From Methylopila sp. M107 (GTDB lineage: Bacteria; Pseudomonadota; Alphaproteobacteria; Rhizobiales; Methylopilaceae), in contig NZ_ARWB01000001.1 in NCBI RefSeq assembly GCF_000384475.1, forward strand, positions 4,268,123 to 4,332,122: a stretch of 64,000 nt of DNA, in the 5' to 3' direction. Shown here piece by piece: positions 52,992-62,042 of the stretch. The translations under genes were made by a program, and so were the position numbers. Each line of letters begins with the position of its first letter. Position 1 is the first letter of the stretch. Below the pieces are notes generated by a model, which did not search any database, was not told where the DNA came from, and saw nothing but the letters and a program-made list of their open reading frames with translations.

Positions 52992-54164
52992 ATGACAGCC
53001 GATTCCGCCATTGCGCCGACAGAACCCGCCTGCGCCGCCGCGTCCTTGCTGCGGACGCCGCTGCACGCCCTTCATCTTCGGCTCGGCGCGAAAATGTGTT
53101 CCTTCGCCGGCTATGAGATGCCGATCCAGTATCCCGAAGGGGTGCTGAAAGAGCATCTCGCGACGCGCGCCGGCGCCGGGCTGTTCGACGTCTCGCATAT
53201 GGGCCAGATCGCGCTCATCCCGCGCTCCGGCGACGTCGCGGAGGTCGCGAACGCGCTCGAGGCGCTGGTTCCGGTCGACGTTTTGGGCCTGAAGCCCGGC
53301 CGCCAGCGCTATGCGCTCTTCACGGACGCGAGCGGGGGCGTGCTCGACGACCTGATGGTCGCGCGGTTGCCCGACCGGCTCGTGCTGGTGGTCAACGCCG
53401 CGACGAAACAGGCAGACGAGGCGCATCTGCGCGCCACTTTGCCCGCAAACGTCGAGGTGCGGCCGCTCGACCGCGCTCTGATCGCGATCCAGGGCCCGAA
53501 GGCCGAGGCCGTGCTCGCGACCCTTGCGCCGGACGTCGCAGGACTGCGGTTCATGGACGTCGCCGAGATCCTCATCGACGGCGAGCCATGCCTCGTCTCC
53601 CGCTCCGGCTACACCGGCGAGGACGGGTTCGAAGTCTCCGTCCCGAACGCGCGGGCGGAAAGCTTTTCGCAAGCGCTGATCGACGCCGGCGCCGCGCCGA
53701 TCGGGCTCGGCGCGCGGGATTCGCTTCGGCTCGAGGCCGGGCTCTGTCTCTACGGCTCCGACATCGACCCCGAGACCACGCCGATCGAGGCGAGCCTCGA
53801 CTGGGCGATCTCGCCGGCCCGCCGCCCCGGCGGCGCGCGCGAGGGCGGGTTTCCGGGCGCGGAGCGCATCCTGAAGCAGATGACCGACGGTCCGTCGCGC
53901 CGCCGCGTCGGGCTGGCGCCGGAAGGCCGCGCCCCGGTGCGCGCCGGCGCGGAGCTCTACTCCGACGAAGAGGGCGGCGCGCCGGTCGGCCGCGTCACCT
54001 CCGGCGGCTTCGGCCCGACCGTCAACGCGCCGGTCGCCATGGGCTACGTCCCCGCCGCCTTGTCGGCGCCCGGAATGCGTCTGTTCGCGGAAGTGCGCGG
54101 CCGTCGTCTGCCCGTCGCGGTCGCGAGGCTTCCCTTCGTTCCCGCAGGCTTCAAGCGAAGCTGA
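52992..54164 (+). CDS. gcvT: Glycine cleavage system T protein (aminomethyltransferase)
   Basis: This 390-aa folate-dependent enzyme has [47 protein letters not shown] and [12 protein letters not shown], the GcvT hallmarks; the last includes the conserved Asp region binding methylene-folate. It releases ammonia from aminomethyl-GcvH and gives 5,10-methylene-THF. ATG 52992 has GGAG six nt upstream; an in-frame ATG at 52926 lies inside the riboswitch and is unlikely to be the start. Confidence 0.95.
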   Translation: MTADSAIAPTEPACAAASLLRTPLHALHLRLGAKMCSFAGYEMPIQYPEGVLKEHLATRAGAGLFDVSHMGQIALIPRSGDVAEVANALEALVPVDVLGLKPGRQRYALFTDASGGVLDDLMVARLPDRLVLVVNAATKQADEAHLRATLPANVEVRPLDRALIAIQGPKAEAVLATLAPDVAGLRFMDVAEILIDGEPCLVSRSGYTGEDGFEVSVPNARAESFSQALIDAGAAPIGLGARDSLRLEAGLCLYGSDIDPETTPIEASLDWAISPARRPGGAREGGFPGAERILKQMTDGPSRRRVGLAPEGRAPVRAGAELYSDEEGGAPVGRVTSGGFGPTVNAPVAMGYVPAALSAPGMRLFAEVRGRRLPVAVARLPFVPAGFKRS

Positions 54165-54187
54165 ATTCCACGTCTCGAGGATCACTC

Positions 54188-54550
54188 ATGCTGCGTTTCA
54201 CCGAAGATCACGAATGGCTGAAGCTCGACGGCGACGTCGCGACCGTCGGCATCACGACACATGCGGCCGAGCAGCTCGGCGATCTCGTCTTCATCGAGCT
54301 GCCGAAGGTCGGAGCGAAGCTCAAGAAGGGCGAAGCGGCGGCCGTGGTGGAGTCGGTTAAGGCGGCGTCCGACGTCTACGCGCCGGTCGATGGCGAGGTG
54401 GTCGAGGTCAACGACGCCGCGTCGGCCGAACCCGTGACCGTCGGCTCGGACCCTCAGGGCGCGGGCTGGCTCTACAAGGCGAAGCTCGCAGATCCCGGCG
54501 CGTTCGACGCGCTGCTGGACGAGGCGGCCTATGCCGAGCTGATCAAGTAG
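54188..54550 (+). CDS. gcvH: Glycine cleavage system H protein
   Basis: This 120-aa lipoyl carrier has [20 protein letters not shown] and the lipoylated lysine K58 in [13 protein letters not shown], then the [10 protein letters not shown] turn. It shuttles the aminomethyl group between GcvP, GcvT and Lpd. It follows gcvT by 23 bp, so co-transcribed. Confidence 0.97.
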   Translation: MLRFTEDHEWLKLDGDVATVGITTHAAEQLGDLVFIELPKVGAKLKKGEAAAVVESVKAASDVYAPVDGEVVEVNDAASAEPVTVGSDPQGAGWLYKAKLADPGAFDALLDEAAYAELIK

Positions 54551-54565
54551 GGGCGGAAACACCGC

Positions 54566-54656
54566 CTCGTCATGCCCGGTCTTGATCCGGGCATCGATCC
54601 CAAACGGGCGCGTCCGCGCCAGATGGATTGCCGGGTCAAGCCCGGCAATGCCGGCC
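54566..54656. repeat. CATGCCCGG-type inverted repeat between gcvH and gcvP
   Basis: TCATGCCCGGTCTTGATCCGGGCATCGATCC and GATTGCCGGGTCAAGCCCGGCAATG (each 20-30 nt, parts quoted as TCATGCCCGG and CCCGGCAATG) each form a hairpin; together they can form a longer structure. It lies inside the operon. Confidence 0.75.
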
Positions 54657-54690
54657 CAATAGCTCCCAGGACGTCTGGACACTGACCGCC

Positions 54691-57540
54691 ATGAGCGCTG
54701 CCCGCTACGACCCCTACGACTTCGCGAACCGCCGGCACATCGGCCCGACGCGGGCCGAGATCGACGCCATGGTTGAGACCGTGGGGGCGAAGAGCCTGCA
54801 CGGGCTGATCGACGAGACGCTGCCGCCCGGCATCCGGCAGGACGAGCGGATCGACTTCGGCGTGTCGCTCAGCGAAGGCCATTCGCTGGAGCGGATGCGC
54901 CGGGTGGCCAACAGGAACAGGCTCGTCGTCTCGCTGATCGGTCAGGGTTACTACGGCACCGTCATGCCGCCCGCGATCCAGCGGAACATCTTTGAGAACC
55001 CCGCCTGGTACACGGCCTATTCGCCCTACCAGCCCGAGATCAGCCAAGGGCGGCTGGAAGCTCTGATCAACTTCCAGACCATGGTGTGCGACCTCACGGG
55101 CCTCGACGTCGCCAACGCCTCTCTGCTCGACGAAGCGACCGCCGGCGCCGAGGCGATGGCGATGGCGAAGCGCATCGCGAAGAGCGAGGCGACGACGTTC
55201 TTCGTCGACAAGGATTGCCTGCCGCAGACCATCGCGGTGGTGAAGACGCGCGCCGAACCCTTCGGCTGGACCGTGGTGGTCGGCGACCCGTTCACCGACC
55301 TCGACCCCAAGGCCGTGTTCGGCGCGCTGTTCCAGTATCCGGGCGCGGGCGGCGCTGTGCACGATTTCACCGCGCCGATCGCAGGCCTGCATGAGGCGGG
55401 CGCGGTCGCGGCCGTAGCGGCCGATCCGCTGGCGCTCACATTGTTGAAGCCCCCGGGCGAGATGGGCGCCGACATCGCGGTCGGCTCGACCCAGCGCTTC
55501 GGCGTGCCGATCGGCTTCGGCGGCCCGCACGCCGCCTATATGGCGACCCGCGACGCGCACAAGCGCACCTTGCCCGGCCGCATCGTCGGCGTCTCGATCG
55601 ACGCCAAGGGCAAGCGCGCCTACCGGCTCGCGCTGCAGACACGCGAGCAGCACATTCGCCGCGAGAAGGCGACGTCCAACATCTGCACGAGCCAGGTGCT
55701 GCTCGCGGTCGTGGCCTCGATGTACGCCGTGTTCCACGGGCCCGCGGGTCTGAAGGCGATCGCGGCGCGCGTCCATCGCGACGCGGTGCGCCTCGCCGAA
55801 GGGATCGAGCAACTCGGCTTCAAGGTCGAGCCGAAGGCGTTCTTCGACACGATCACGGTCGAGGTCGGGGCGTTCCAGGGGCTGATCCTCAGAAGCGCGG
55901 TCGAGAACGGCGTGAATCTGCGCAAGATCGGCTCGGACCGCATCGGAATCTCGACCGACGAGAAGGTCCGGCCCGACGTCGTCGAGGCGGTGTGGCGCGC
56001 CTTCGGCGGCACCGAGCTGCGCTTCAGGGAGGAATATCCGGAGCCGCGCCTGCCGGAGGCGCTGAAGCGGACCTCCGACTTCCTCAGCCACCCGATCTTC
56101 CACATGAACCGGGCCGAGAGCGAGATGACGCGCTACATGCGCCGGCTCGCCGACCGGGACCTCGCGCTCGACCGCGCGATGATCCCGCTCGGCTCCTGCA
56201 CCATGAAGCTGAACGCGACTGCGGAAATGCTGCCGATCTCGTGGCCGCAATTCGCCGACATCCACCCCTTCGCGCCGAAGGATCAGACGGCGGGCTATCA
56301 CGAGCTGATCGGCGACCTCAGCCAAAAGCTCTGCGAGATCACCGGCTACGACGCGATCTCGATGCAGCCGAATTCGGGCGCGCAGGGCGAATATGCCGGC
56401 TTGCTCGCGATCCGCCGCTACCACCATGCGCGCGGCGACAGCCACCGCACGGTCTGCCTGATCCCATCATCCGCGCACGGCACCAACCCGGCCTCGGCGC
56501 AGATGTGCGGCATGAGCGTCGTGGTGGTGGGCGCCAAGCCGGACAGCGACGTCGACCTCGACGACTTCCGCGCCAAGGCGCAGGCCCACGGGCCGAACCT
56601 CGCGGCCTGCATGATCACCTATCCGTCGACCCACGGCGTCTTCGAGGAGCATGTCCGCGAGATCTGCGACATCGTCCACGGCCATGGGGGCCAAGTCTAT
56701 ATCGACGGCGCCAACATGAACGCCATGGTCGGCCTCGCGCGGCCCGGCGACATCGGCGGCGACGTCAGCCATCTGAACCTGCATAAGACGTTCTGCATCC
56801 CGCATGGCGGCGGGGGGCCCGGCATGGGCCCGATCGGCGTGAAGTCGCACCTCACGCCCTTCCTGCCCGGCCATCCCGAGACCGGCGGGGAGGGGGCGGT
56901 GTCGGCCGCGCCTTACGGGTCGGCGTCGATCCTGCCGATCTCGTGGAGCTACTGCCTGATGATGGGCGGGCGGGGCCTGACGCAGGCGACCCGCGTCGCG
57001 ATCCTCAACGCCAACTACATCGCGGCCCGATTGAAGGACGCCTATCCGATCCTGTTCCACGGCCGCAACGACCGCGTCGCGCATGAGTGCATCGTCGACA
57101 TCCGCCCGTTCAGCAAGAGCGCGGGTGTCACGGTGGACGACGTCGCCAAGCGCCTGATCGACGCCGGCTTCCACCCGCCGACCATGAGCTGGCCGGTCGC
57201 CGGCACGCTGATGATCGAGCCGACCGAGAGCGAGACCAAGGCCGAGATCGACCGCTTCTGCGACGCCATGCTCGGCATCCGCGAAGAGATCCGCGCGATC
57301 GAGGAGGGGCGGGCCGACAAGCAGAACAATCCGCTCAAGCATGCGCCTCACACCGTGCAGGACCTGATCGGCGAGTGGGACCGGCCCTACTCGCGCGAGG
57401 CCGCGTGTTTCCCGGCGGGCTCGCTCGGCATCGACAAGTACTGGCCGCCGGTCAACCGCGTCGACAACGCCTATGGCGACCGCAACCTGATGTGCTCCTG
57501 CCCGCCTCCGGAGGCCTACGCGCCGATCGCGGCGGAGTGA
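54691..57540 (+). CDS. gcvP: Glycine dehydrogenase (decarboxylating), P protein
   Basis: This 949-aa homodimeric-type P protein decarboxylates glycine and loads the aminomethyl group on GcvH. The PLP lysine is K699 in [22 protein letters not shown] (split). Other motifs include [31 protein letters not shown] and PSTHGVFEE. The ATG at 54691 lacks a close ribosome site; an in-frame ATG at 54628 lies in the repeat and is unlikely. It closes the riboswitch-controlled operon. Confidence 0.97.
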   Translation: MSAARYDPYDFANRRHIGPTRAEIDAMVETVGAKSLHGLIDETLPPGIRQDERIDFGVSLSEGHSLERMRRVANRNRLVVSLIGQGYYGTVMPPAIQRNIFENPAWYTAYSPYQPEISQGRLEALINFQTMVCDLTGLDVANASLLDEATAGAEAMAMAKRIAKSEATTFFVDKDCLPQTIAVVKTRAEPFGWTVVVGDPFTDLDPKAVFGALFQYPGAGGAVHDFTAPIAGLHEAGAVAAVAADPLALTLLKPPGEMGADIAVGSTQRFGVPIGFGGPHAAYMATRDAHKRTLPGRIVGVSIDAKGKRAYRLALQTREQHIRREKATSNICTSQVLLAVVASMYAVFHGPAGLKAIAARVHRDAVRLAEGIEQLGFKVEPKAFFDTITVEVGAFQGLILRSAVENGVNLRKIGSDRIGISTDEKVRPDVVEAVWRAFGGTELRFREEYPEPRLPEALKRTSDFLSHPIFHMNRAESEMTRYMRRLADRDLALDRAMIPLGSCTMKLNATAEMLPISWPQFADIHPFAPKDQTAGYHELIGDLSQKLCEITGYDAISMQPNSGAQGEYAGLLAIRRYHHARGDSHRTVCLIPSSAHGTNPASAQMCGMSVVVVGAKPDSDVDLDDFRAKAQAHGPNLAACMITYPSTHGVFEEHVREICDIVHGHGGQVYIDGANMNAMVGLARPGDIGGDVSHLNLHKTFCIPHGGGGPGMGPIGVKSHLTPFLPGHPETGGEGAVSAAPYGSASILPISWSYCLMMGGRGLTQATRVAILNANYIAARLKDAYPILFHGRNDRVAHECIVDIRPFSKSAGVTVDDVAKRLIDAGFHPPTMSWPVAGTLMIEPTESETKAEIDRFCDAMLGIREEIRAIEEGRADKQNNPLKHAPHTVQDLIGEWDRPYSREAACFPAGSLGIDKYWPPVNRVDNAYGDRNLMCSCPPPEAYAPIAAE

Positions 57541-57552
57541 GGGGAAAACAAC

Positions 57553-58161
57553 TTAGCGTTTTGGCAGCGCCGAAAGATAGGTTGAGAGAGCGATGGCTAT
57601 GAATACGATACCTACGATCGCTTCATAGCCTGCAGCGATTCTCGAGACGAAAATTTTCGGTGAAAGATCGCCATAACCAGTAGTCGTTATGGTAATGGCA
57701 CTGAAATATATAGCGTCTCCTATATTGTGGAAAGCTAGTTCGTCGGTTGATGTGCTGAGCAAGATACTTATAGAGTAATGAATGATCGCAAATTGCAGTA
57801 TAACTTCCGCATAACTCATTGTTAAAAGAAATACTCGTTGCTTTAGGGTCGGAATGCGCATCCTTTTAGTGGCAATTGAGTCTGAGTAAAAGGCGATCAC
57901 TAGTTCGTTTATTCGAAAATATCCGATCAGCGGCCCGATATAAACGGTCAAATACACGCCGATTCTATCACAAAGCAAAAATATAAAGCAGGTCGACGCA
58001 ATTAAGAATAGAATATTCCAAACAACAAGGAAGCAAAAGCGATAGCGAATATTAATACGGTGTTTTACAATATTCGCTATAATTCTTGTCCAAGAAACAA
58101 ATATCAAAAATATCGCTACCAATATCGAACGGATAGAATTTTCCTCCGGTGATCTCATCAT
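57553..58161 (-). CDS. Potassium channel family protein in A+T-rich DNA
   Basis: This 202-aa membrane protein ends with a two-helix pore module: ISILLSTSTDELAFHNIGDAIYFSAITITTTGYGDLSP (split) with the K+ selectivity filter TTTGYGD, then a final helix. Several further hydrophobic segments lie N-terminal. Base composition is strikingly low in G+C for this window (23 of 60 bases in 57721-57780), suggesting recent acquisition. It starts with two Met codons and has no strong ribosome site. It converges on gcvP. Confidence 0.85.
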   Translation of the reverse strand: MMRSPEENSIRSILVAIFLIFVSWTRIIANIVKHRINIRYRFCFLVVWNILFLIASTCFIFLLCDRIGVYLTVYIGPLIGYFRINELVIAFYSDSIATKRMRIPTLKQRVFLLTMSYAEVILQFAIIHYSISILLSTSTDELAFHNIGDAIYFSAITITTTGYGDLSPKIFVSRIAAGYEAIVGIVFIAIALSTYLSALPKR

Positions 58162-58184
58162 TGCAGATGCTGATACGATAGCGT

Positions 58185-58222
58185 GATTTAATGCGAAAGT
58201 GATTGCTCGTTCGCATTAAATC
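58185..58222. repeat. Perfect 13-bp inverted repeat upstream of the channel gene
   Basis: GATTTAATGCGAA (58185-58197) and TTCGCATTAAATC (58210-58222) are perfect complements with a 12-nt spacer. It lies 23 bp upstream of the channel start and 30 bp past the end of the next minus-strand gene. No T-run follows, so a terminator is unlikely; an operator or an end of an inserted segment is more plausible. Confidence 0.7.
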
Positions 58223-58252
58223 GTAGGCACGCCTGAGAATTGATTATGAAGC

Positions 58253-58525
58253 TTACTCGCAGACCTTGACGGTCTTGATGACCGTCTTGCCGGCCGACTT
58301 GGTCGTGCGCTTCTCGGTCCAGCACTTTGCCTCGTTCTCGGCGGCGGCCGCGCGGGCGTCTTCCTGGGCGGCGGCGACGCCGGCCATGGTGTCGACCATG
58401 TCGCCGAACAGGTTCAGCGCCTTGCGCGGGCTGTCGGCGTGCGCGAGGCCGGGCGTGAAGGCCGCCGCGCCGATTAGGGCGACGAAAGCGACGGCGAATT
58501 TCCTGGTGCTGGACTGCGTGCTCAA
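58253..58525 (-). CDS. Small exported protein of unknown function
   Basis: This 90-aa protein has a signal peptide (RKFAVAFVALIGAAAF, cleavage near LAHA) and a short mature helix-rich region ending in a Lys/Thr-rich strand KTVIKTVKVCE with two cysteines overall. The start is TTG following GAGGGG. No domain was recognised. Confidence 0.6.
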   Translation of the reverse strand: MSTQSSTRKFAVAFVALIGAAAFTPGLAHADSPRKALNLFGDMVDTMAGVAAAQEDARAAAAENEAKCWTEKRTTKSAGKTVIKTVKVCE

Positions 58526-58785
58526 CTCGAAAACCCCTCATGCGTGTGCTGCGTTAATCATCCGTTAGGCACGGACCGGTTGTCCGGCAAGCGAGGATTG
58601 CACGTCGATACAATGTTCGATGAAGATGAGGTTTTCTGGTCACGGTATTTCTGCACCGGAACGATGTTTATCCGGATCGTTCCGAAGCATTGAACGCGCT
58701 CTATTATCCATTTCATCTGGTTATTCTGGCGTTCGGCATGCCAGTTCGAAAGCCGCTCGCGTCCGGTCGATCACCGCAAGTCGAG

Positions 58786-60186
58786 ATGGCTCCGCGGGCG
58801 CGTTCGCGCTATCGATCGCGGGTCGACTTTGTCTTGGGGCCTGCGGTGCTTGAGCGTCTTCGGTTGCTGGCGCTGGCCACGGTCCTGGCGGCGTTTTCGT
58901 CGCTCGCCGCCGTCGCCCAGGCGCCCGAGGGCGGCGGGCGCATCGCGCTGGTCATCGGCAACTCGGCCTACGCCCACGCGCCGGCGCTCGCCAACCCGAA
59001 GTCCGACGCCGAGCTGATGAGCAGGACCCTGAAGTCGGCCGGCTTCGAGGTCGTGACGCTGATCGACGCCGACCAGCCCTCCATGAAGCGCGCGCTGCTC
59101 GACTTCGGCCGGCAGATCAGGTCGCGCAAGACCGAGGCCGGACTGTTCTATTACGCCGGCCACGGCGTGCAGGTGCGGGGCGAGAACTTCCTCATTCCTG
59201 TCACGGCCAGGATCGACGACGAAGACGAGGTCGAACTCGAGGGCGTCAACGTCAACGATTTCCTCAGCGTGATGAACGCCTCGCAGAGCGCGGTGAACAT
59301 CGTGATCCTCGACGCCTGCCGGAACAACCCGTTCAAAAGCGCCTCGCGCAGCGCCTCACGCGGCCTCGCCGCGGTCGACGCGCCGTCGGGGACGTACATC
59401 GCCTATGCGACCTCCCCCGGCCAGGTCGCGCTCGACGGCGAGGGCGGCAACAGCCCTTACACGAAGGCGCTGGCCGCGGCGATGTCCGAGCCGGGCCGCA
59501 CGATCGAGAGCGTGTTCAAGACCGCGCGCTCCAACGTGCTGGCCGCGACCGACCGCAAGCAGATCCCATGGGAGACGAGCTCGATCACCGGCGATTTCTA
59601 CTTTCGCGCGGCCGGCGAGGCGCCCACGGAGCGCCAGAATTCAGCTCCCGCCGATCCCCCGATCGAGCAGCGCGCGGCCCTGAAAGAGCCGCCGTCGCAA
59701 CCCTCCCCAAGGATCCTTGAGGCTCCGAACAAGGCCAACATCTGCACGCGGAACTGGCGCAAAGACCCCGAGGGGCGGCTTTGCGTATCCTCCGTGCTGC
59801 CGAGCCAGTTCGGCAACTCCTACCGCCCCGAAAACATGATGGACAACCTCGCCTTGACGGCTTGGGTGGAAGGCGTCCCGGGGAACGGCGTCGGTCAGGT
59901 TGTGGTGCTTCATTTTTCGAGCCCTCAACCAATCGGGCATCTCTCCATCATCAACGGCTACGCCAAGGACATCGATATCTTCCAGAGAAACGGACGGGTG
60001 CGATCGATGAAAGTCTCGGCCTCGTCCGGGGAGGTTTTCGAAGTCGGGCTGAAGGACGAACGCTCGCGTCAGGGCGTCAAGACGCCTTTTCGTTCTCCTG
60101 TCAGCTGGGTCGCGATCGAGATCACGGACGTCTATCCGGGAACGAAGTATTCTGACACGGCGATCAGCGATATCGACGCATTTTGA
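58786..60186 (+). CDS. Secreted caspase-family protein with C-terminal glycan-binding-like domain
   Basis: This 466-aa protein has a signal-peptide-like hydrophobic segment (LLALATVLAAFSSLAAVAQA) and a p20-like caspase domain: RIALVIGNSAYAHAPALANP, catalytic His126 in YYAGHGVQ and Cys178 in LDACRNNPF. After a Pro-rich linker, residues 316-466 (CVSSVLPSQFGNSYRPENMMD, TAWVEGVPGNGVGQ, IINGYAKDIDIFQRNGRV) resemble the discoidin/NADase-type binding domain. Bacterial caspase homologues are often regulatory or defence proteases; substrate unknown. The first start is uncertain (ATG 58738 or TTG 58690 are alternatives). Confidence 0.83.
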   Translation: MAPRARSRYRSRVDFVLGPAVLERLRLLALATVLAAFSSLAAVAQAPEGGGRIALVIGNSAYAHAPALANPKSDAELMSRTLKSAGFEVVTLIDADQPSMKRALLDFGRQIRSRKTEAGLFYYAGHGVQVRGENFLIPVTARIDDEDEVELEGVNVNDFLSVMNASQSAVNIVILDACRNNPFKSASRSASRGLAAVDAPSGTYIAYATSPGQVALDGEGGNSPYTKALAAAMSEPGRTIESVFKTARSNVLAATDRKQIPWETSSITGDFYFRAAGEAPTERQNSAPADPPIEQRAALKEPPSQPSPRILEAPNKANICTRNWRKDPEGRLCVSSVLPSQFGNSYRPENMMDNLALTAWVEGVPGNGVGQVVVLHFSSPQPIGHLSIINGYAKDIDIFQRNGRVRSMKVSASSGEVFEVGLKDERSRQGVKTPFRSPVSWVAIEITDVYPGTKYSDTAISDIDAF

Positions 60187-60193
60187 GGATGGC

Positions 60194-60862
60194 ATGAGAA
60201 CACATATGAGAGGCGTGGTGCTGATCTCGCTGCTGTTCGTCTCGCCCGCGCAAGCGCAATCCCCGCTCGTCTGCCTGCGCGACGTCGCGCCGACGATCGT
60301 CCAGGACATGCGCTACGCCGGGTCGAACAATTTCACCGGCGCCGCCGTGCCCGGATACGACGCCGCCGAATGCTGGCTCGCCCGGCCGGCCGCGCAGGCG
60401 CTCGCCAAGGTGCAGGCGGCGATGGAGAAGCAGGGCCGCACGCTCATCGTCTACGACTGCTATCGCCCGGTCCGCGCCGTGAAGCATTTTCTCGCCTGGG
60501 CCAAGACGCAGGGCGCGACGCGCGATCTGGCCTATTTTCCGCGCATCGACGGCTCGAAGCTCGTGGCGCAGGGCTATATCGCGGCGCGCTCGGGCCACTC
60601 GACGGGCTATTCGGTCGATCTGAGCTTTGGGCCGGCGGGCGGGACGGAAGCCGCCGACACCGGCGGACTGTTCGACCTGTTCGATTATGTTAGCCACACC
60701 AACGCGAAAGTCTCGGACGAGGCGCGCCGCAACCGCAACCTGCTCGTCGCCGCCATGGCCGGGCAGGGCTTCACCAACTACGCGGCCGAGTGGTGGCATT
60801 ACTCGCTGCGCGCCAACGCCCCCGCGCTCGACGCGCCGGTGCGCGCCTGTGCGGCGCGATAG
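60194..60862 (+). CDS. D-Ala-D-Ala dipeptidase-like (VanX family M15) exported protein
   Basis: This 222-aa protein has a short signal peptide (MRGVVLISLLFVSPAQA) and the M15D zinc motifs SGHSTGYSVD (H135, D142) and EWWH (E199, H202). VanX-type enzymes cleave D-alanyl-D-alanine; housekeeping relatives recycle or trim cell-wall dipeptides. It follows the caspase gene by 7 bp with GAGGA before the ATG, so they form one operon. Confidence 0.9.
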   Translation: MRTHMRGVVLISLLFVSPAQAQSPLVCLRDVAPTIVQDMRYAGSNNFTGAAVPGYDAAECWLARPAAQALAKVQAAMEKQGRTLIVYDCYRPVRAVKHFLAWAKTQGATRDLAYFPRIDGSKLVAQGYIAARSGHSTGYSVDLSFGPAGGTEAADTGGLFDLFDYVSHTNAKVSDEARRNRNLLVAAMAGQGFTNYAAEWWHYSLRANAPALDAPVRACAAR

Positions 60863-60889
60863 GGCGTTCGGTTCGGGCGTAGTCACCTC

Positions 60890-60992
60890 AACCGTCATGC
60901 CCGCGCTTCGCGCGGGTATCCACGACTTGGGCGCAGGGCCCTACGTTCCCAGAAAGTCGTGGATACCCGAGCTGCCGCTCGGGCATGACGGT
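60890..60992. repeat. CATGCCCG-type inverted repeat
   Basis: CATGCCCGCGC...GGGTATCCACGACTT and AAGTCGTGGATACCCG...CGGGCATG form a long stem between the convergent dipeptidase and iron-transporter genes. Confidence 0.78.
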
Positions 60993-61001
60993 ATTGGCCC
61001 G

Positions 61002-62033
61002 TCAGGGCTCCGATCGCCGGAACGCCACGCACGAGCCCGCGATCGCGAGGTGCACGTGATCCTCGCGGAGGTCGAACTCCGCCGGGGCCCGCACCGAGAG
61101 CCTATGGTCGCCGACCATGACGCTGAGCAGGCTGTGGTCGCCGCGAAAGCTGCGCTCGAGGATCGCGGCGTGCGGGCCCATGCCGTGTTCGACCAGCACC
61201 AGCTGCTCCGGTCGCACGCAGACCGACGCCGCGCCCGAAAACCCGTCCGGGACGCCGGAAAGCGGCGCGTCGCCGATCGGCGTCTCGGCGACGCTTCCGT
61301 TCAGCTTCGCGTCGAGCAGGATCGCGGGGCCGGTGATGCGCGCGACCTCGACGCTCGTCGGCGCGCGGTAGACGTCGCGCGGGGCGCCCTGCTGGACGAT
61401 GCGGCCGGCATGCATGACGGCGAGACGGTCGGCGCTCGCGAAGGCTTCTTCGGGATCGTGCGTCACGAGGATCGCGGTCGCGCCAGTCCGTCTCAGGGCG
61501 GCCATCACCTCGGTCGAGACGCTGCGGCGCAGGCCGAGGTCGAGGCCGTTGAACGGCTCGTCCAGCACCACGAGGCGCGGGCGCGGCGCAAGGGCGCGGG
61601 CGAGCGCGACGCGCTGCTGCTGGCCGCCGGAGAGCTGGTGCGGGTAACGGCCCCCAAGCGCCTCGCAGCCGACCAGCGCGAGCGTCTCCGAGATGCGCTC
61701 CGGCGTGCGCTCCTTGCGGGCGAGGCCGTAGCCGACATTGCCCGCGACGGTGAGGTGCGGGAACAGCGCGCCCTCCTGCGGCACGTAGCCGACGCGGCGC
61801 TTTTCCGGCGGCAGGTGCGCGCCGGGCCGGGAGGCGTTCGCGCCGCCGATCGCGATCTCGCCGTCGTCAACGCGCTCGAAGCCGGCGATCAGGCGCAGCA
61901 GCGTGGTCTTCCCGCAGCCCGAGGGGCCGAGCAGCGCCGCGATCTCGCCTTCGGCGACGGAAAGGTCGACGCCGCGCAGCACGGGCTGGCCGCCAAAGCC
62001 TTTCGAGACGTTTTCGACCGAGACGCTCGCCAT
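61002..62033 (-). CDS. Ferric iron ABC transporter ATP-binding protein (FbpC type)
   Basis: This 343-aa ATPase has Walker [10 protein letters not shown], signature [16 protein letters not shown], Walker [13 protein letters not shown] and H-loop [14 protein letters not shown], followed by a C-terminal TOBE domain (PEQLVLVE). With the permease and binding protein it forms a ferric-ion importer. Its start is nine bp from the permease stop. Confidence 0.9.
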   Translation of the reverse strand: MASVSVENVSKGFGGQPVLRGVDLSVAEGEIAALLGPSGCGKTTLLRLIAGFERVDDGEIAIGGANASRPGAHLPPEKRRVGYVPQEGALFPHLTVAGNVGYGLARKERTPERISETLALVGCEALGGRYPHQLSGGQQQRVALARALAPRPRLVVLDEPFNGLDLGLRRSVSTEVMAALRRTGATAILVTHDPEEAFASADRLAVMHAGRIVQQGAPRDVYRAPTSVEVARITGPAILLDAKLNGSVAETPIGDAPLSGVPDGFSGAASVCVRPEQLVLVEHGMGPHAAILERSFRGDHSLLSVMVGDHRLSVRAPAEFDLREDHVHLAIAGSCVAFRRSEP

Positions 62034-62042
62034 AAAACTCTT

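Noticed and set aside
58185-58222. Terminator for the small secreted-protein gene
   Set aside because: The stem is A+T-rich and followed by ACGCTATC in that direction, with no U-run.
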